Source of the DNA: Lantana camara
Lineage: Eukaryota; Streptophyta; Magnoliopsida; Lamiales; Verbenaceae
Reading direction: 5' to 3'
Length of the DNA stretch: 64,000 bases
Assembly (NCBI GenBank): GCA_037501455.1
Contig: CM074861.1
Span: 93,845,001-93,909,000 of the forward strand
The position numbers were made by a program, and so were the translations under genes. Of this stretch, positions 1 through 10,516 are shown piece by piece. A model generated the notes under the pieces. That model ran no database searches. It saw nothing but the letters and a program-made list of their open reading frames with translations, and had not been told where the DNA came from. Numbering within the stretch: position 1 is the first letter of the stretch; the number at the start of each line of letters is the position of its first letter.

Positions 1-214
1 AATGGTCTATTGCTACGGTCCCTAGTATCTCTGTGTAAGTGAGTATCTTGAGTAGCTTGTTGAATCTGTAATGGGGAATATTTGGAGTAACTAGTAAGTC
101 CCGCCGAGGCAGGAGGCCGTTAGGGCAGTTGTGTTACAAGAGATATATTCCCAGAAAAAGATTCATAAAGTGAAACTGAGATTAGTTCTCTACACTATAC
201 GATACATGAGATAC
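1..214. other. Unassigned left edge before Tat-type pol remnant
   Basis: No protein similarity is recognisable before about position 215. The reverse transcriptase that should precede the RNase H region of the element to the right is missing, so this is either deletion-junction sequence or heavily decayed element sequence cut by the window edge. Nothing further can be supported. Confidence 0.4.
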
Positions 215-2257
215 CTGGGCTCCCGGCCAGTGATGGTAAGCAAGATACTGCATGGCGCACAGACTTGCTATCTGGAGATTGAAAAGTTCGCTCTGGCGCT
301 GGTGCACGCTTCCAGGAAGCTGAGGCCCTACTTCCAGTCCCACTCCATTGTGGTCCTCACAGACCAAGGCTTGCGCCAGGTATTGGAAAAGCTAGAAGCA
401 TCGGGGAGGATAGTAAAATGGGCAATTGAGTTAAGCCAATTTGATATCAGCTACCAGCCCAGAGCTGCATACCAGACCCAAATCCTCGCAGACTTCCTCA
501 TCGAAAGAGACGACCCGAGCAAGCAGACCCCGCGCTCAGTGCTATGGACCATGTCGGTCGACGGCTCCTCAACCTCTCAAGGAGGGGGTGTGGGGATATC
601 TCTGATTAGTGTGGAGGGGCAAGAGCTTGATTTTGCCATCTCCTTAGACTTCCCAGCTACCAACAATGAGGCAGAGTACGAGGCGCTCATCGCGATCCTC
701 AAAATTGCAAAGGAGCACGGGATTGAGAGAATCTCAGTAACTACGGATTCTCAGCTAGTGGAAAGCTAATTCCAGGGCTCTTATGAGGTGCGCGAAGAGA
801 CAATGATCAACTACTTGGCTAAGGTCAAATCCTTGGCATCCAGTTTCAAAGAGTTCACATTACAACAAGTCCCCCGGGAAGAAAACACGCGAGCGGACGC
901 CCTATCCAAATTTGCGAACGGTATGAGAGGCTCTAAGGATCAAAACATCACATACCTCTCAAGCAAAAAGATAGTGATTGATGGGAAAGCAGAAACGATA
1001 TGTTCCATCGACCCAGCGGAGCCGTGCTGGCTCGATGAATTTATACTATACCTGCGCGATGGGGTACTACCCGCTGATAGGAATGCTGCAAGGCGTCTTA
1101 GATATAAAGCCGCGAGTTATTCCCTGGATTCAGAGGGAAGGTTATATAAAAGAGCGTTTATGGGGCCAACAAAACGATCCCTCCGTCCCTCGCAGGCCCA
1201 GGATATCCTGGAAGAAATCCACAACGGTCAGTGCGAAAATTATGCGGGTGGTCGATCCTTGGCAAAGAAAGTCTCCAGAAGCGGGTTTCATTGGCCCACT
1301 CTGAATGAAGATGCTAAGGAATACGCCCGTAAGTGTGTTAATCACCAGAAACATGCTAACATCCCGCACAAACACCCCGTAGAGATAGTCCCTGTAGACA
1401 TATGTTGGTCATTTGATCAATGGGGCATCGACATCGTGGGCCCCCTTCCGCTCGTGACCGGTCAAAGGCAATACCTGTTAGTGGCGGTGGAATATTTTTC
1501 CAAATGGGTCGAGGCCTAACCAACCGCGAAAATTACAGACAAGGTTATCCAAAACTTGCTCTAGCGTAATATCATTTGCAGGTTTGGGGTCCCCAGGGTC
1601 CTGATTTGCGACAATGGAACCCAGTTACAAAGCGCCAGCACTAGATCCTACTGTTCAGATATGGGAATTAGTCAATGTTTTGCACCAGTTGGCCATCCAC
1701 AAGCAAACGGCCAGGTCGAAGTTATTAATCGCATCATCATCCAAATCCTCCAAACCAGGCTGGAAGCCAAGAAGGGAGCCTGGGTCGATAAACTTGATGG
1801 GGTCATTTGGGCCTACCGCACCACACCCAGAACCGCGACGGGGTTAACACCTTTCTCGATGGTTAATGGGTCGGAAGCCATGATCCCAGCAGAACTCCTA
1901 CATCAAACAGCAAGAGTATCCAACTACCAACTCACCAGGAATACAGAAGACCGAGCACATAAGCTCAACACCATAGAGAAAATACGGCAGAAAGGTTTCC
2001 AACGCATGCAACAGTACTGAGCCACAGTGGCTCGGAGCTACAATAAAGGCGTCAAACCCCGCGCTTTCCAGATCGGGGACTTAGTTCTCGAAAATGTTGA
2101 AGTAACCAAACACGTGGGCAAACTACAACCCAACTGGGAAGGCCCCTGTCATATTGCCGAAGTGGGTCGCAACAAAGCGTACCACCTAGAGGACATGGAG
2201 GGAAACATCATTCCCAGGTCGTGGAACGCCCACAACCTCAAGAAGTTTTATGTTTGA
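215..2257 (+). pseudogene. Ty3/gypsy (Tat-type) pol remnant: RNase H, second RNase H, integrase
   Basis: This is the C-terminal half of a retrotransposon polyprotein. In order it shows: the end of the RT-linked RNase H (LEIEKFALALVHASRKLRPY, then LTDQ); a second RNase H starting MSVDGSSTSQGGGVG with NNEAEYEAL and TTDSQLVES; a basic ENTRADALSKFAN end; an integrase zinc-binding part (GFHWPTLNEDAKEY); the core (DQWGIDIVGPLP, then GHPQANGQVEVINRI); and a C-terminal GDLVL domain ending at 2257. Two RNase H domains in tandem are characteristic of the Tat/Ogre/Retand lineage of Ty3 elements. In-frame stops at 767-769 and 1517-1519, further breaks around 1560-1660 and a stop at 2018-2020 make it a pseudogene. 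RT and protease are absent. The antisense gene and LTR downstream belong to the same element. Confidence 0.9.
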
Positions 2258-2774
2258 AATTATTCTCTCGGTTGTAAGTGCTATTTTGTACTTGTTTTGA
2301 CTTATTCGCAATAATAAAAGTACTTCCAGTCAAGCTGAATGCTTCTTTACTTTCAGTCAATCTAAACTCTTGGTCATACCAGTCAATCTGGGTATTTTTA
2401 GGTGGAATATGAGTTTTTATTTTAAACACATTAAGTTTGTTTCGAGAAAACGTATTTGATATTCTATCAATGTCTCGGGGAGGAGTGTCGGGCCCCCAGT
2501 AAGAGGAAATATAAAGGGCCACAACTCGTTACGACCCAAAACTACTGCACGATTCGAGCCAACACTTGGGGAAATTTTCTGGAAGTCATGCTCCGTTAAA
2601 AATTTCAAGTTATCGTCTCGTTAATAGAGCCAAAGTGTGAGTCGGCAATACGAAAAGGTGAATAAACAAAGTAAAATGGAGGTAAGTTCTTTTCAAATTT
2701 CATTCATAAAAGAGGCCAAGCCCCAACGACTTACAAGGAGAAGAGCGGAAAGAAATTACAAGTTATTTACAAAA
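2258..2774. other. Noncoding spacer between convergent pol and antisense gene
   Basis: About 0.5 kb between the integrase end and the end of the opposite-strand gene of the same retroelement. It is AT-richer than its surroundings. I see no domain, LTR boundary or strong repeat here; it probably holds the two convergent 3' ends. Confidence 0.5.
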
Positions 2775-5220
2775 TCAAGAGTTGGAAGTAGGGGGGTCCA
2801 CGGGATTAGCCGCGGTGTCTTCAGTCAAAGCTAGGAGGTTTGGCTCCTGTGAGGGATGAGTCTCCACAGAGATTGAACCAGATTCGACGACCACTTGAGC
2901 AGGAGGAAGAGCTGCTAATGGGGGAATCACCAACGCTGGGCCATGTGGATTTGCGCCTTGGATCTCAGAGTCTTTCGACCCGCTACTAGAAGGCGTGTAA
3001 GCCGCCAACAGTGTTTCCTTGGCCTTTTCCAAATCGACCGGCTCCGGCATCTCTATCTCTGATTCTGGGCGTTTGTCAGCTTTGGCGTCGACCCACTCCA
3101 CGACCCAGCCGTATGGCATTTTACTCCAATCGGGCTCGGCATCGTCGCTTTCGCTCTCGCCCTCACCCTCTGCAGTCTCTTCAACCTTTCCCTCTTCATG
3201 CTCTATGCGAGCCAGAAAGAACTCAGGGAGAGTCTTGGGGACCTAGCCATTGGCAGCATCTAGCTTTTTCGGGTCGTTGTGTAAGTCATGCGGAAGGGGA
3301 TGATGGAGGTGAACTTGAGATAAGCATCTCAGGAAGCCCGTCTCGATATCCGGAGCTCCCAGGGTGCCGGAAACCGTGTCAAACACCTCGGACCGTAGGA
3401 ACTCCGGCAGGGTACTATCTTTTATCTACGACATCAATTTCTCGATGGTCCAAAATTTTGTCTTCGTCCCATCCCTCTGGCCCTCCACGAATCCGCCCTT
3501 CCACCCATCCTGCTTTCCCTTGGCGTAGGCAGCTTCCGTTTTCTGCTCAGCGATATCGAGCAGGCTCTGACGCTGAGCGACCCCGGTCTACAGCTTTTTG
3601 TTCTCAACCCTCAGTTTGCTTATCTTCGCTTCCAGGGCGGATTTCTCTTTGATCGAATCTTTGAGGGCCTCGTTCATCTTCTTTAGCTGCCCCATTTATG
3701 TCGTCTTGGTGACTTCTAGTTCTTTGGTCAGCTTGGCCGCCTCATCTTTCCAGCTTTTCCCTTCCAACACCTCAGCCCTCTCGGATAGTAATCTGCTAGG
3801 GGCCTCATCGGCTATCTCCAAGCGTGAGGCAGACTGGTATTCCCTCACTATCAAATGGAAAAGGGAAAGGGGGAAACGTGAGAAATGGTAAAAAAAAAAA
3901 AAAGAAGAAGAAAAGAAGAAAATGGAAATAAAAGATCCATACCGCATTCAGCAACGTAAGTTTGTTGTAGCTAAAGGTTGCGTTACTCTCCTTAGCCAAC
4001 TCCTGGTGGTCGGCACTGGTTTGCAGCGAGTAGTAGGTGGCCCCCACCACATCTTGGTCGACCTCGCCAGTCGCGACCCTCCTTTCCGATCCATCCGCCC
4101 GGAACTTCGAGATGCCAAAGGGATATTTTGGTCCCTTGAAGCTGGGGATGTTCACGATCTTCTCATAGTCCCCCCGCAACATGGCGAACCCAGGAGAATT
4201 ACCGGATCTAAAGAAGGGGGGTGCCCACCCTCCGGCCGCCTGAAAAGGAGTCTGGTCCCTCCTTGGCATCTTGGGTGGGGCCCCGCCTGCAACACCCTCG
4301 TTGTTTTTTCTTTTTTGGGACCGCTTCCCCTTGGGCACCCCGATCGGAAACAACCCAGAGGCGATTTCCGACTCTGATTCCGATCGCCCAGCTGAGGGGA
4401 CAGATTTTCCTTTAGCCTTGGGAGGGCGGGTATTCCTGTCTGGGACGGCTAAGGCAACACGAACGTCATCTTGGGCGACCCAAGTGGCCCCCTGTGTGTC
4501 TGCTTCCCCTCATCCGGTTGGGACATGCGCGTCCGCCCATCTTTGTCCTGCCGCTCTCTCTACCGCGGTGATTTTTTCCAGTGAATCCTTCTCAGTTAAG
4601 CCCTCAGCCTGGGCTATCTCTTGAATCGAGGGAACAGGGCCATCCGCCTTCCCCTCTTGGATTTCCTTGGCCTTTGCAGCCTGTTTCTTCTTGAGTATAC
4701 GGTCAAGAATCTTGGCACGTGCGGCAACCATTATCGATTATGCACAGGAAAAATAAACAAAGTTAGCAAACGGAGAAGGGTACATGACAGAAATGTAAAA
4801 ATGGAGGGTTAGGAGTGAGAACGTGCTTGGCCTAAGGGAATTGACGGCGTAGTTACCCATTCTGAAATCAATGTGCCTCGCCGTACCCAGAGCCAACCCA
4901 AGGTTTATTAACAGATGCGTGCTTGTGAAAATCCCCGTGTCCAGTGGGTGTACCTCTCTCAGAGCTGCCAACAGGGTGTTGGGCCAACGCACCAGTCCTC
5001 TTTCCAATCGGACCTGGCCAACATCATTCCAGGAGGTGTGCTCTAGGCCGTTCCACCCGTTCTTGTACTTCAAGAAAACGAATTTCTTCTTCCAGTCCAC
5101 TCCATAGGAGGATTTCTCTGTGTCAAAAATCTTATTACCGGATCGAGACTGGAACTTCATGAATCCACTTCTGTTAGGGGAAGCGGTCGTATCGACCGAG
5201 GCCACTAACAATTCAGCGAA

Positions 5221-5322
5221 GTGCTCCACGCACTCTACCTGACCCAGGATCTTCATTAGCATTCTAAATGCGTGCTCCACGCACTCTACCTGACCCAGGA
5301 TCTTCATTAGTATTCTAAATGC
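5221..5322. repeat. 51-bp in-frame tandem duplication in the antisense gene
   Basis: Two adjacent 51-base copies (5221-5271 and 5272-5322) differ at one base (5260 c, 5311 t). The duplication inserts 17 residues within the Transposase_28-like domain on the minus strand without shifting the frame. Confidence 0.95.
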
Positions 5323-5629
5323 CGTTATCATGGAGTGCCCATTAGGGAGCAATTGAACGGGGCTGATTTGAAGATGATTGAACAACGCAATTTGGAAAGG
5401 CGACAGGGGTAGCCTAAATCCATATTCAATCGCCTGCAATGAGATGGAGATACACCCCTCCGGTGGAGCCCCCATCTGCTCATTAGAGTTGGGAGTGTAA
5501 ACCTCGCAGCTCGTGTCCAAGTCCCTCCTCCCGGTCAACCTTTTCAGTGCGGTCGTCCTCTCCGACCCCCAGATTTCGGCCCTGAACTCATGATAGTATT
5601 TTGGGCACTTTTGTTGTCCTTTCTTCTTT

Positions 5630-5647
5630 CCCCCCCCCCCCCCCCCC
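5630..5647. repeat. 18-base poly-C tract at a frame change
   Basis: There are 18 consecutive C on the plus strand, read as a glycine run on the minus strand. The antisense gene changes frame across it, so slippage here, real or from sequencing, is the simplest cause. Confidence 0.9.
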
Positions 5648-6041
5648 GGGGATCTGGCTCAATATCCGAAGTGGAGGCAGCCCCTCCTTGGTCGCGAGAT
5701 TCCTCCTCCAAGGACATCTCTTCTATTTCTGCAGCCGTGTCCTCCACCGCTGCAGGGTCAACTCCTGTCTCCCCTTCTTCGCTCAGAGATCTGCTTTGGC
5801 CCCTCCCTATTGCATCACCCAAAGCAGGACTTACCACTTCCTCATCCACATTGGGGATGTACATCTCAGTGTCGGGATCTTTCCACCTATTTTTCCCGGG
5901 GCTTCTTATCCTGATAAACTGTAAAGACACTTTAGAATCAGTCGGGATATCTCTGGGCCCACAGTTCCTTTGTTGCTTGTCCTTGGGATGGCTACCGACA
6001 GGCACGGCGGAAGATCTCTTGGAGACCATTTTAGGATTCAA

Positions 6042-6640
6042 GGAAGAAGAGAAGAGAGAGAGTTGGAAGATGAGTGGCGTACCTTAGGGATTTAGTGGAA
6101 GTGCTCTCTGGATAAGGTTTGCTTGAGCGTTTCGGATGCCTGAAGTTCTTCACTCAAGGGTTTGTCTCTTGTGAATGGCGTGAAAATAGGAGAAAATCGC
6201 CTAAGTCCCCACTTTATAGCAGCGGTTACCCTAGATCAAAGTTAATTAATCCCACGTGTTGGCTGATTAGCTAACACCGGGATAAGCGTGGCCCTGGCGG
6301 TTACACGCCGCCCACTCTCAAGATTCGTGTCAAGCCCCTCAAAATTCAAAAAGTGCAATCATTGCGTTGACTGGGGGAGAAACCTAGCGTTTCCTGCCTA
6401 GGAGTCTCCAGAAGGCACGCGCGTGACCTCACCACCCCTTGGGTCGATGTTAACCCTAGGTCGATGGATACTGGCTCGAAGTCTTAGCTCGGAGGACCCG
6501 GCTCGGGCAGTTTGCTACGCGACCCAGCTTCGCTTAGAGCAACGAGTAGCCCGTCTTTCCTCTTTCCCTCAGCGATCACAACGCCTTCCTTAAGGTCCGT
6601 CGCCACACGCTAAGTGCCACCGGACCTGGGGGGGAGGAGA
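6042..6640 (-). promoter_or_regulatory. Leader/promoter region of antisense gene; ends in polypurine tract
   Basis: On the minus strand a TATAAA box lies at 6213-6218, about 170 bases upstream of the ATG at 6041, so the antisense gene may have its own promoter. On the plus strand the region ends in a polypurine tract (6628-6640, GGGGGGGAGGAGA) directly before the TG of the putative 3' LTR. It contains several CACGTG or GTGGC-type motifs but no coding similarity. Confidence 0.5.
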
Positions 6641-7341
6641 TGATAAGGGGAAAACCGGAGGTCTGACTAAGCACCAGGTGTCATTCCCACGTGGCAGTCT
6701 GTGCCATGTCAGCCCGTAATGCTCGACCCAAGCCAGTTGATTTTTGACCCAGTACTTGTGGGCAACTGTAGTCCTGGAGTCCCCTTTCGACCGAGGGAAA
6801 TGAGACCCAACAACTGATCGACCCAAATGCTATCAGACAACCGCAATTAATGCGCGCACCACCCGCAATTAATGCACGTACCACCCCTACAGGCTGCAGT
6901 AATTGCAGCCGTGTCAAGTACTGTAGCCGGGTCTCTGGCGGGGACAGAGAGACAGTGCTTTAGCCGTAAAAGCACTGTTCCGGACACCAAGCATCCCTCA
7001 CCCACCAAACAAGGTCCACACCATCCTGGGGGTGTACTTGCACGCATTAAGGTCTCCTTGGCCCTATATAAACCCTTCTCCACCACTATCGGGGGTAAGC
7101 TTTCCTTTTCGCACTGAGCTCCTCATTTCAGTATATTCTCATTCCCCAATTTACTGACTTGAGCGTCGGAGTGCCAAAACAGGTTCAACCCCGACATTCC
7201 TCTGTTTTGGCCTTTAAGTTCACATTTGTCCCTTCTTTTCAGCTCAGGAAAGCATCAGAGTCTTCCCACTTTACAAATATCTTGGGTGATTGGGAGTCCT
7301 AATCTGCAGTCCAGCACATAGCCCAGATTTGGACACCATCA
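6641..7341 (+). repeat. 3' LTR of the Tat-type element
   Basis: It starts TGATAAGG immediately after the polypurine tract and ends ...CACCATCA, so the termini are TGAT/ATCA. A TATATAAA box is at 7065-7072, and the R/U5 portion contains TGACTTGAGCGTCGGAGTG, a sequence I recognise from many plant Ty3 LTRs. Its right border coincides with a sudden start of similarity to 10801-11008, which indicates insertion into another element's LTR. The matching 5' LTR lies outside the window. Confidence 0.7.
7065..7072 (+). promoter_or_regulatory. TATA box of the Tat-type LTR
   Basis: TATATAAA sits inside the LTR, followed by a pyrimidine-rich stretch. Position and context fit the U3/R border. Confidence 0.6.
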
Positions 7342-7548
7342 GTCCCCTTCTTTTCTCCACTTCCTCTAACTATCTTATCATGACCTAGACTGGTAAAACC
7401 TATTCTGAGCTAGCATAAGTTGACCTTGGGCTTGGCCCAACGCGCATTGGGCCCAAACGCCCACCAGGATATCGACAGCCTCCTTCTTGCTCAGGAACGT
7501 AAGTTCCTGCTTCCTGCTCTGGACATGTATCACTTTTATGATACATCA
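7342..7548 (-). repeat. Truncated 3' LTR of the gag-only element
   Basis: It aligns base for base with 10802-11008, with few differences, and ends in the same TACATCA on the plus strand. It stops abruptly at the end of the neighbouring Tat LTR. Confidence 0.85.
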
Positions 7549-7566
7549 TTCACTCCCCCCACTCTC
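7549..7566 (-). other. Polypurine tract of the gag-only element
   Basis: The minus strand reads GAGAGTGGGGGGAGTGAA and is directly followed by the LTR start TGATGTATC, as expected for a plus-strand primer site. Confidence 0.75.
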
Positions 7567-7598
7567 ATAGTTAGAGAGAGAGGTCTAACTATGAGAGT
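7561..7598. repeat. Perfect 14-bp inverted repeat beside the polypurine tract
   Basis: Arms at 7561-7574 (ACTCTCATAGTTAG) and 7585-7598 are exact reverse complements separated by a 10-base purine-rich loop. It overlaps the upstream side of the polypurine tract. Confidence 0.9.
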
Positions 7599-8470
7599 AA
7601 CCTGATGATTGTGAGGAATTGGCTCAGGACGTCTGAAGTGTACCCCATGCTTACTCCGTAAGCTTCCTTGGTCCTTGTTTTTAGGTTGAGGTTTGTGAGC
7701 CTCTACTATGAACATGATATTGTTGAATTTCTCCACTCTTGTCACTTCCTTTGTTCAATTTAATGTATTTCCTGTTTCCTATGAGATAATGAGCAGAGAA
7801 AAGTATTTCTGTCAGGATGACCAGGAGGTCAGGCCTGGCAGGAACGTTCCCAGAGCGTGCCTGCGTACCCGTAGAAATGAAGCAGTAACTTTTGCAATCC
7901 AAGGTGGGATTTGAACCCGACCTTCCCAAGGCTTCGCCACACTCCTTCTAAATATACGTTTCCTCCAGAGGTAACATTTCAATAATATTTTATTGCAATC
8001 ATGCAATCAAGGAGTACTAGTCTGACTCCTTCCCAGGGGGAAGTTCCTTTTCCCCTTTAATGGGTACCCGAGGTGAAATATTTTTTCTCAATGCCGAAAT
8101 TATCGGGCTTTGCAAAATCACGTTACCATATCCACATATCATGTCACTTTGTAATTTCATGCATTCCAACACATCAAATATTTCTACTTCCATCACACAT
8201 AACTACTCACAATCGCATGCATTTCACATATCTCAACGCATCAAGCATCATTAATTCTAATATACACATAAGACCAATTTATTAATTCACAAAAATGCTT
8301 GATTTATTCACAATTGTGGTAAAAAGAAAAATAAAATAAACAATTTACTTGCTAGGTGGCAACGTGTCCACCCTTCTTGCCGGTCTTCTTTAGGTGGAGC
8401 CTCATCCAGTCACTCCAGGTGGTGGTGACATTCCAGCTTCTTCCCTTGGAAACATCTCCCACCCTTTTGC
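7599..8470. other. Noncoding internal region of the gag-only element
   Basis: No coding similarity. On the minus strand around 7880-7960 there is a tRNA T-arm/B-box-like stretch, GGGTTCAAATCCC, preceded by GTGTGGCGAAGCC, but no full cloverleaf. The rest is AT-rich. Confidence 0.5.
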
Positions 8471-8816
8471 TCAGCCCCTACAAATTAGTTCTTCGAGATA
8501 TCCTTCTCGTGTTAGTCTTTCGATCTCATCTCTGAGGTGACGACATTCATCCGTATCAAGCCCATATTCGTTGTGGAACCGACAAAACCGCCCCGAAGGC
8601 ACATTGCGACGGCCGTTCGCAAACCCCTTAGGCCAACTAACTAAACCTGCGTTTTGTATCTGCATCAAAATATGCGAGGGTGTAGTACGTAATGTGGTGT
8701 AATCATCGTATCTTGGCCCTAACGTCAAGGGCTTCTCACGCACTTCGGCCCATCTGGTTCGTTTGGACGGTCACGGGACACAACCATCTTCTTTCTATTC
8801 CCTTTGTCTCTCGTTG

Positions 8817-8868
8817 ATCACCTCCTTCTCGGCCCATGTGGTGTAATCACCTCCTTCTCGGCGCATGT
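8817..8868. repeat. 29-bp offset duplication breaking gag
   Basis: The 23-base sequence at 8817-8839 recurs at 8846-8868 with one difference. The 29-base offset is not a multiple of three and accounts exactly for the frame difference between the two gag parts. Confidence 0.9.
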
Positions 8869-10209
8869 TAAGAGTTCATCCCAAATCCAAACGGGGTCTC
8901 TAGCTTGTGATCTATAGAGCTCTCCTCGTCGCAATCCTTGCTCAAATGCACTAGCGCGAACCTCCGGGGTGGCTAATGGAACATCTAAGCTAGCCCTAGT
9001 AAACCTCGCTATGTAACTTCTCAAGGGCTCGTTTTCTTGTTGCCTAATAGCGAATAAGGCCATGTATCCTCTTTGCTGCTTTTTGCTACTAGCGAATTGA
9101 CAGAGAAATAGAGCCGAGAACTCGTTGAATGAGTGCATGGATCCCGGAGGTAGTTGATTTGACCATTCTTGCGCGGTGTTCGTGAGCGTTGTCAAAAACA
9201 CCCTGCATTTGACTCCATTCGTGTACTGGTATAAAAGAGCGAGGTTCTCGAAGCGAGTAAGGTGATGTTGGGGATCCGTGGTCCCGTCGTACTCGGGAAG
9301 GCCTGACGTCTTGCAATTTGCGGGTAGGTAATCGGCCATCACTCCGGGGCCGAACGGGCATCCTCTCCTCACCACCCGATGTGGTCCCACGTGGACTTTT
9401 CTCTCTACTTCCCAGAGTCTTTATTGCAATCGGGCGGCCCAGCCTGTGAGCTGCTCCGTTTCTTTCACCTTCCTGGTGCCTTACCAGTTGGGCAGTTCTG
9501 GTCCTGCCTCCTGGTTCACCAGCAGACCTGTTGTTCCTTCTATTTCGAAACTAGTGCCACTTTGAACGTTAGCATTTGAGTTGATGTTAATGCCTCCCGT
9601 CATTTGTTGGGGCCCTAGGTCTACTTGAATGATTGGGGGGAACAGTACGGGATGCCCACCTCTCTCTTGGCTGAGATAGTTAGCTGTTTGTGGCAGGATA
9701 CCTGGGCCGCTATCGATATCTTCCTGGCGGATATCAGGAATGCGATCGGTGTTGGTCTGGTGCTGCGGTGGATTGCTGATGAAGGCTTTCATCACAAATC
9801 CCGGCATGGCGGTGCGCATTGCCTCCTGCACGACTCCCTCGATTTGTGCGGGGAGAGCAGATCCTTTTAGGGCTTCTCGGACTACCTTCGAAGCAGAAAC
9901 TCGTACCAATTCCGTGGGCCTTCGGCTAAATTCTTCCCACGTCAAGCGCACCGAGGATTCAGCGGGTCTTGATGCTCTCCCTAAATCTTCTATATACAGA
10001 CCTGTACCCTGGGTAGAGGATTTACTCCTTTCTCTTTCCTGAGTATCAGTAGGAGGCCGAGCACCCCCTTCTGGCAGGAGCGTCTTCGAGGACAGGGCTC
10101 CTCCCCTTACCTGCTGTCCTGATTCCTGTTCAGCGGACCTGTTCTGCGCACCATCCTCTCTTACATTCATAGTGACATACTCCGGGGTTTTCCCATCTTC
10201 TGTCGTCTT

Positions 10210-10461
10210 CTTCGCCAAAAATTCCTGCACATCGTGTTCGGTTAGTACTCCATCCGTCACCAAGCTTTCCACGTACCGGCCACTCAAGAGTCCTGCAGTT
10301 AAGAGGATTTTTGCGTCTTCACTATTTAATGTGCCTGCGGCTAGGAGATTGCATATGTCTTGGCTAGTCAGTGTCCCTAAAGCCACACGATTTCGTATCT
10401 CCCGGCTATCCAGCACTCCCCCAGTTGTTAGGTCATTATGTTCGTCTAGAGTCATGATTCC
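10210..10461 (-). repeat. Six 14-residue repeats in gag N-terminus
   Basis: Pattern: G-hydrophobic-[LM]-x-x-x-[DE]-x-x-x-[hydrophobic]-[LVT]-x-x, repeated six times with no gap. Example units are GTLTSQDICNLLAA and GTLNSEDAKILLTA. The DNA copies are diverged, so this is not a recent satellite expansion. Confidence 0.9.
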
Positions 10462-10498
10462 TGCTTGAACGATTTTTCTCACGCCTTAACCCAAGTTT

Positions 10499-10514
10499 CT
10501 CACAGACGGCGCCA
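10499..10514 (-). other. Primer-binding site of the gag-only element
   Basis: The minus strand reads TGGCGCCGTCTGTGAG two bases after the LTR end CATCA. TGGCGCC... is a common plant Ty3 primer site; I do not assign the tRNA. Confidence 0.75.
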
Positions 10515-10516
10515 AG

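Larger units (their letters stand above)
2775..6041 (-). pseudogene. Antisense accessory gene of Tat-type element (Transposase_28-like)
   Basis: This runs opposite to pol, between pol and the 3' LTR, a position where Tat/Grande-type elements are known to carry an antisense gene. The N-terminal part (5544-6041) is acidic and disordered. The part at 4738-5620 has the domain Pfam calls putative gypsy-type transposon (PF04195), with EYGFRLPLSPFQIALFNHL and SPVQLLPNGHSMITAF. Charged, coiled-coil-like pieces follow at 4510-4731, 3940-4353 and 3600-3840, and the C-terminal part lies at 2775-3242. A GT...AG intron is likely between about 3942 and 3850: exon end LLNA, then GTATGG, a long pyrimidine tract and GATAG. 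Another probably lies at about 4740-4858. The two N-terminal parts are in different frames across an 18-base C run (5630-5647). A stop at 3243-3245 also interrupts it. The protein's function is unknown. Confidence 0.7.
8471..10482 (-). pseudogene. Ty3-type gag with N-terminal 14-residue repeats
   Basis: The start at 10482 (MRKIVQAG) lies just after the primer site. Residues 8-91 form six repeats of exactly 14 residues (glycines at 8, 22, 36, 50, 64, 78). A long polar linker follows, then the retrotransposon gag core (PEYDGTTDPQHHLTRFENL, EWSNQLPPGSMHSFNEF, QQENEPLRSYIARF), then FHNEYGLDTDECRHLRDEIE near the C-terminus, ending with a stop at about 8471. It is broken by in-frame stops at 9481-9483 and 9421-9423 and by a 29-bp tandem duplication (8817-8868) that shifts the frame. 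The product would form the particle coat. The N-terminal repeat array is not something I recognise from other gag proteins. Confidence 0.85.

Noticed and set aside
3011..3652. Plus-strand open frame of 213 codons
   Set aside because: Opposite strand of the antisense retroelement gene; composition and lack of motifs mark it as a shadow.
7895..7960. A functional tRNA gene
   Set aside because: Only a T-arm-like part is present; spacing between A- and B-box-like parts is too short and no acceptor stem closes.
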